Assembly: GCA_964596065.1 (NCBI GenBank)
Contig: CAZQSM010000001.1
Span: forward strand, 1 to 64,000
Reading direction: 5' to 3'
DNA length: 64,000 nt
From: SZUA-254 sp964596065
GTDB lineage: Bacteria; Bacteroidota; Ignavibacteria; UBA10030; SZUA-254
The notes beneath the pieces were generated by a model. The model searched no databases. It saw only the letters and a list, made by a program, of their open reading frames with translations, and was not told where the DNA came from. Shown in pieces: positions 61,324 through 64,000 of the stretch (position 1 is its first letter; every line of letters begins with the position of its first letter). A program made the translations under genes and the position numbers.

Positions 61324-61886
61324 AGCGTCTCGAGCCAGTTGTTCACGATCGCCGCGCCCGCGGGAGTCAGGATCGATTCCGGGTGAAATTGAACTCCCCG
61401 CACCGGGTGGGAGGAGTGCCGGATGCCCATGATCGTCCCGTCCTCCGTTTCGGCGGTCACGCGGAGGGCCTCCGGAAGGTTCCACCGGGAAACGACGAGT
61501 GAGTGATACCGTCCTGCGCCAAACGGGCTCGCGACGCCGCGGAAGATATCGGTTCCGTCGTGCCGGACGGCCGAGGCGCGGCCGTGAACGCACTCCACGT
61601 GCCGGACGACCTCGGCGCCGTAGGCGACCCCGATCGCCTGGTGCCCGAGGCAGACGCCGAGGATCGGAATGGAAGATCCGAAACGCCGTATCAGCCCGAG
61701 CGTGACCCCCGCCTGTTCAGGACGCCCGGGGCCGGGGGAGAGGACGATCCCCCCGGGCGACGAGGCGGCCACGTCTTCGGACGTAACGGCATCGTTCCTC
61801 ACGACCATGACCTCCCGTCCAGCCACTCCGATCATATGGGCAAGGTTATGGGTGAATGAGTCGTAGTTGTCTACCAGGAGAATCAT
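61320..61886 (-). CDS. trpG: anthranilate synthase component II (glutamine amidotransferase)
   Basis: 188 aa. ILLVDNYDSFTHNLAH opens the protein; the catalytic triad is Cys in GVCLGHQAIG and His/Glu in GVQFHPESIL. It supplies ammonia to TrpE. Similar proteins serve as PabA, and a shared role is possible. The ATG overlaps the trpE stop (ATGA). Confidence 0.96.
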   Translation of the reverse strand: MILLVDNYDSFTHNLAHMIGVAGREVMVVRNDAVTSEDVAASSPGGIVLSPGPGRPEQAGVTLGLIRRFGSSIPILGVCLGHQAIGVAYGAEVVRHVECVHGRASAVRHDGTDIFRGVASPFGAGRYHSLVVSRWNLPEALRVTAETEDGTIMGIRHSSHPVRGVQFHPESILTPAGAAIVNNWLETL

Positions 61887-63364
61887 CCGTCGACCTCATT
61901 CGCCGATCGCACCGCCTCGAACAGGGCCAGGAGTTTGTGGCGGAGCTCCTCGGTCTCCCTCAGGGGGTCGGAGGCTGAAACGATTCCCGCACCAGCCTGC
62001 AGGTGGAACTCCCCGCCGAACGCGAGCATCGTCCGGATCGCCAGGCAAAAATCCATATTCCCCGAACCGTCGAAATAGCCGACCGCGCCGGCGTAGAACC
62101 CCCTGCGGATCCGCTCCATCTCGTCGATGATCTCCATCGCGCGGATCTTCGGGGCGCCTGACACCGTCCCGGCCGGGAAGAGCGCCTTCAGCGCGTCGAC
62201 GGGGCCCGTCCCGGGGAGCACCGTCCCGCTGACGCGGGATACGAGGTGCATCACGTGGGAAAACCGTTCAACCTGCATCAGCCGGTCGACGACAACCGAA
62301 CCCTGCCGGCAGACCCGGGAGAGATCGTTCCTTCCCAGGTCGACAAGCATGACATGTTCCGAGCGTTCTTTCTCGTCGGCGAGCAGCTCCGCGGCGATCC
62401 TGTCGTCCTCCCCGGCCGTCCGCCCCCTCGGCCGGGTTCCCGCGATCGGCACATGCTCGAGGAGGCCGCCGTGCAACCTCGCCAGCGTCTCTGGCGAGGA
62501 CCCGAGGAGCACAGTCCCGCCGAAATCCATGAAAAAATGGTAGGGGGAGGGGTTGAGCATTCTGAGAGCGCGGTACACCTGGAACGGATCCCCCTCGAAC
62601 CCCACGCGCGCCCGTTCGGAGAGGACGACCTGGAATATATCGCCGGCCCTGATGTATTCCTTCACCCGTTCAACCTTCGCCGGGAAGGCGCTGAGGTCGA
62701 ACCGGGCCTCCCCCGCGCAGTAGCCGCCGCCCGTTCTCCCTCCAGCGCCGATCCGGAGCGCTCCCCTCAGCCGTCCGAGCCGTTCCACGAGTTCTTCGTA
62801 TAGGTCCCCGGGGGACCGTTCATCGAACGGATCGGCGTTGACGAACAATCGCACGCTGTGGGTCACGTGATCGAAGACGACCAGGGTGCCGAAGTACCCG
62901 AGGAGGCTGTCGGGCGCCCCGAGTTCGTCGGAGACGCTGCAGGGGATCCGCTCGATCGCGCGGACCTCGTCATACCCGATGAAGCCGACGAGCCCCGCCG
63001 CGAGGCGGGGAAGCTCGTCGCCGGGGTGGATGCGGATCGACCCCAGCAGCGTCGACGCGGCGTCGAAGATGTTCCCATCCGACGGCAGCCCCCCCGGCGT
63101 CGTTCCGCCGGAACGGCGCCGGAGTGTCGTGGTGTTACCGCGAGATTCCAGGATCGTCGTGGCGTCGAATCCGAGGAACGAATACCGCGCCAGGTGTTCC
63201 CCTCCTTCGACGCTTTCCAGGAGGAACGATCCGTTCGCGGCATCCGCGAGCGACAGGTACGCCCCCACTGGGGTGAGCATGTCCCCGGGGATCGTCGTCG
63301 AGACCGAAGCGACGAATCCCGCGCGGAGGCGTTCCAGAAATGTGTTTCGATCCGGCGTGATCAT
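61883..63364 (-). CDS. trpE: anthranilate synthase component I
   Basis: 493 aa. The N-terminal regulatory region holds the Trp-binding pattern (LLESVEGGEHLARYSFLG). The chorismate-binding domain shows PSPYHFFMDFGG, IAGTRPRGRTAGEDD, LVDLGRNDLSRV and FPAGTVSGAPKIRAMEI. It makes anthranilate from chorismate and should be feedback-inhibited by Trp. It is the first structural gene after the attenuator. Confidence 0.97.
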   Translation of the reverse strand: MITPDRNTFLERLRAGFVASVSTTIPGDMLTPVGAYLSLADAANGSFLLESVEGGEHLARYSFLGFDATTILESRGNTTTLRRRSGGTTPGGLPSDGNIFDAASTLLGSIRIHPGDELPRLAAGLVGFIGYDEVRAIERIPCSVSDELGAPDSLLGYFGTLVVFDHVTHSVRLFVNADPFDERSPGDLYEELVERLGRLRGALRIGAGGRTGGGYCAGEARFDLSAFPAKVERVKEYIRAGDIFQVVLSERARVGFEGDPFQVYRALRMLNPSPYHFFMDFGGTVLLGSSPETLARLHGGLLEHVPIAGTRPRGRTAGEDDRIAAELLADEKERSEHVMLVDLGRNDLSRVCRQGSVVVDRLMQVERFSHVMHLVSRVSGTVLPGTGPVDALKALFPAGTVSGAPKIRAMEIIDEMERIRRGFYAGAVGYFDGSGNMDFCLAIRTMLAFGGEFHLQAGAGIVSASDPLRETEELRHKLLALFEAVRSANEVDG

Positions 63365-63375
63365 GGCCCTGAAAA

Positions 63376-63408
63376 TAAAAAAACCCTTTCCGGGTTCCGG
63401 AAAGGGTT
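63376..63408 (-). terminator. trp attenuator terminator
   Basis: On the minus strand, AACCCTTTCCGG (63408-63397) pairs with CCGGAAAGGGTT (63393-63382) around a 3-nt loop, followed by seven T. It ends 12 bases before the trpE ATG. A leader segment GTTCCGG (63459-63453) is complementary to CCGGAAC (63400-63394) and could form the competing antiterminator. Confidence 0.9.
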
Positions 63409-63430
63409 CGAGTGTAAACGCCTGGGACGG

Positions 63431-63544
63431 TCAGCGGTGCATTCGTGTCCTGCCGGAACGATCGGATCGATCCGCGTGCCACCAACCGCCGCAGCCGGGG
63501 TTGGAGGCCGTCCCGAATGTCTGGTACCGTTGCGTCATCGTCAT
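63431..63544 (-). CDS. trpL: trp leader peptide with tandem Trp codons
   Basis: A 37-codon ORF (ATG 63544-63542 to TGA 63433-63431), opening MTMTQRYQTFG. Two consecutive TGG codons are at positions 21-22 (63484-63479). They fall at the 3' arm of a hairpin CCAACC (63504-63499) / GGTTGG (63487-63482), so a ribosome stalled for lack of charged tRNA-Trp would open it. A Tyr and a Phe codon also occur early in the peptide. The promoter places the transcription start at or beside the first ATG; the second ATG (63538) is an alternative. Confidence 0.85.
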   Translation of the reverse strand: MTMTQRYQTFGTASNPGCGGWWHADRSDRSGRTRMHR

Positions 63545-63550
63545 AATTCA

Positions 63551-63579
63551 AGTATCTGGAATTGCCGCGAGATTGTCAA
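63551..63579 (-). promoter_or_regulatory. promoter of the trp/aromatic supraoperon
   Basis: TTGACA (63579-63574), 17-bp spacer, GATACT (63556-63551) on the minus strand, close to the sigma70 consensus. Confidence 0.8.
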
Positions 63580-63616
63580 GGGTCCTGAAAAATATTTCCC
63601 GCGGCCCCGCAGGCCG

Positions 63617-64000
63617 TCAGGCGGCGTACACATGGTAGAGAATGAGGTAAATCATCACCCCGGTCACCGAAACGTAGAGCCAGACCGGATATGCCCATTG
63701 CACAACCCGTTTATGGGCCCCGAAGCGGGAACCGAGGGCGTGGTAGAGCGCGAACCCGACCAGCGGGACGTTGACCACGGCGAGGATCGTGTGGGAGAGC
63801 AGGAGGGCGAAATAGAGGGGCCGGGCGATGCCGGTACCGGGGAACGATGTCGAGCCGTGCAGGTAATGGTAGACGAGGTATGAAACGAGGAAGGCGACGG
63901 AAAAACCGACGGCGCGGAGCATGAAGGTCCGGTGCGCCTCCCGGTCGCCAGCCCTGATCTTCGATCGTCCGGCCAGGAGCATCGCCGCGGACGAGAGGTT
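63617..64000 (-). CDS. DUF420 membrane protein, 5' end outside the window
   Basis: The frame is open to the window edge, so the N-terminus is missing. The visible 127 residues contain DREAHRTFMLRA followed by three membrane helices (VGFSVAFLVSYLVYHYLHG, LYFALLLSHTILAVVNVPL, VWLYVSVTGVMIYLILY) with conserved His residues (HRTFM, YHYLHG, LLLSHTILA, AHKRVVQWAYP). DUF420 proteins occur near haem-copper oxidase and SCO/cytochrome assembly genes. A weak hairpin (63602-63616) follows the stop, before the trp promoter. Confidence 0.9.
   Translation of the reverse strand, partial: NLSSAAMLLAGRSKIRAGDREAHRTFMLRAVGFSVAFLVSYLVYHYLHGSTSFPGTGIARPLYFALLLSHTILAVVNVPLVGFALYHALGSRFGAHKRVVQWAYPVWLYVSVTGVMIYLILYHVYAA

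Noticed and set aside
1..64000. Search for CRISPR arrays, insertion sequences, integrases, att sites and rRNA genes
   Set aside because: No regularly spaced repeats, transposase or integrase motifs, or rRNA signatures were found by eye; every long stretch is explained by housekeeping or envelope genes.

Overview
The window is GC-rich chromosomal DNA with dense, tightly packed genes. It most likely comes from a member of the Bacteroidota/Chlorobiota/Ignavibacteria (FCB) branch. The evidence is a TonB-dependent receptor with an N-terminal carboxypeptidase-regulatory-like domain, two large secreted proteins with type IX secretion (T9SS) type A-like C-terminal domains, a PorV/PorQ-family outer-membrane protein, the tiny COX24/AURKAIP1-type basic protein typical of Bacteroidota, and several -10 elements of the form TAnnTTTG. 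Shine-Dalgarno sequences and sigma70-like boxes are clearer than is usual in class Bacteroidia, so I lean to the Ignavibacteria/Chlorobi side. That placement is inference. I see no phage, transposon, CRISPR array or rRNA operon.

Layout. 1-7.2 kb (+): the end of a truncated gene, a lipoprotein with YCF48-like propeller repeats, a tRNA-Leu (-), a TPR/periplasmic-binding-fold protein, RadC, a coiled-coil lipoprotein plus LysM-like pair, and PhoH. 7.2-11 kb: mazG (-), then a class V aminotransferase and serA (+). 11.1-19.9 kb (+): a surface cluster of TonB receptor, T9SS-type secreted protein, PorV/PorQ-like protein and secreted beta-propeller. 20-22.2 kb: ssb and gamma-glutamyltransferase. 22.2-26.2 kb: a cobalamin riboswitch controlling a BtuB-like receptor and a BtuG-like propeller lipoprotein, followed by a small membrane protein with its own promoter. 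26.2-37.1 kb (+): carA, dut, rsmI, a thioredoxin-fold protein without CxxC, metH, a DUF309 protein, a ferredoxin, an MBL-fold hydrolase, a Rieske protein, queG and trxB. 37.2-43.3 kb: hsp20 behind a sigma54-like promoter, an HU gene, a zinc-ribbon/TPR protein, the COX24-like microprotein, YtxH and DUF948-like proteins, an EF-G paralogue and a HIT protein. 43.3-46.7 kb (-): dus-polX-nth. 46.8-49.9 kb (-): a second T9SS cargo.

49.9-63.6 kb (-) is one long aromatic amino acid supraoperon: trpL-trpE-trpG-trpD-trpC-trpF-aroF-trpB-trpA-aroB-aroDE-aroA-aroC/chorismate mutase-tyrA. Most junctions are ATGA/GTGA/TGATG overlaps. In front of trpE there is a complete attenuator: a sigma70-type promoter, a 37-codon leader ORF with tandem Trp codons, a hairpin over those codons, a 7-bp antiterminator pairing, and an intrinsic terminator just upstream of the trpE ATG. 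Tryptophan attenuation would therefore sit over chorismate, tryptophan and tyrosine synthesis together. The last gene is a DUF420 membrane protein cut by the window edge.

Genes that work together. The B12-regulated outer-membrane receptor and lipoprotein import the cofactor needed by two B12-dependent enzymes in the window, MetH and QueG. The TonB receptor, T9SS cargo and PorV-like protein look like a surface complex. The promoters I can see share a TTG-20 nt-TA spacing (equivalent to -35/17 bp/-10), which helped to fix several start codons.
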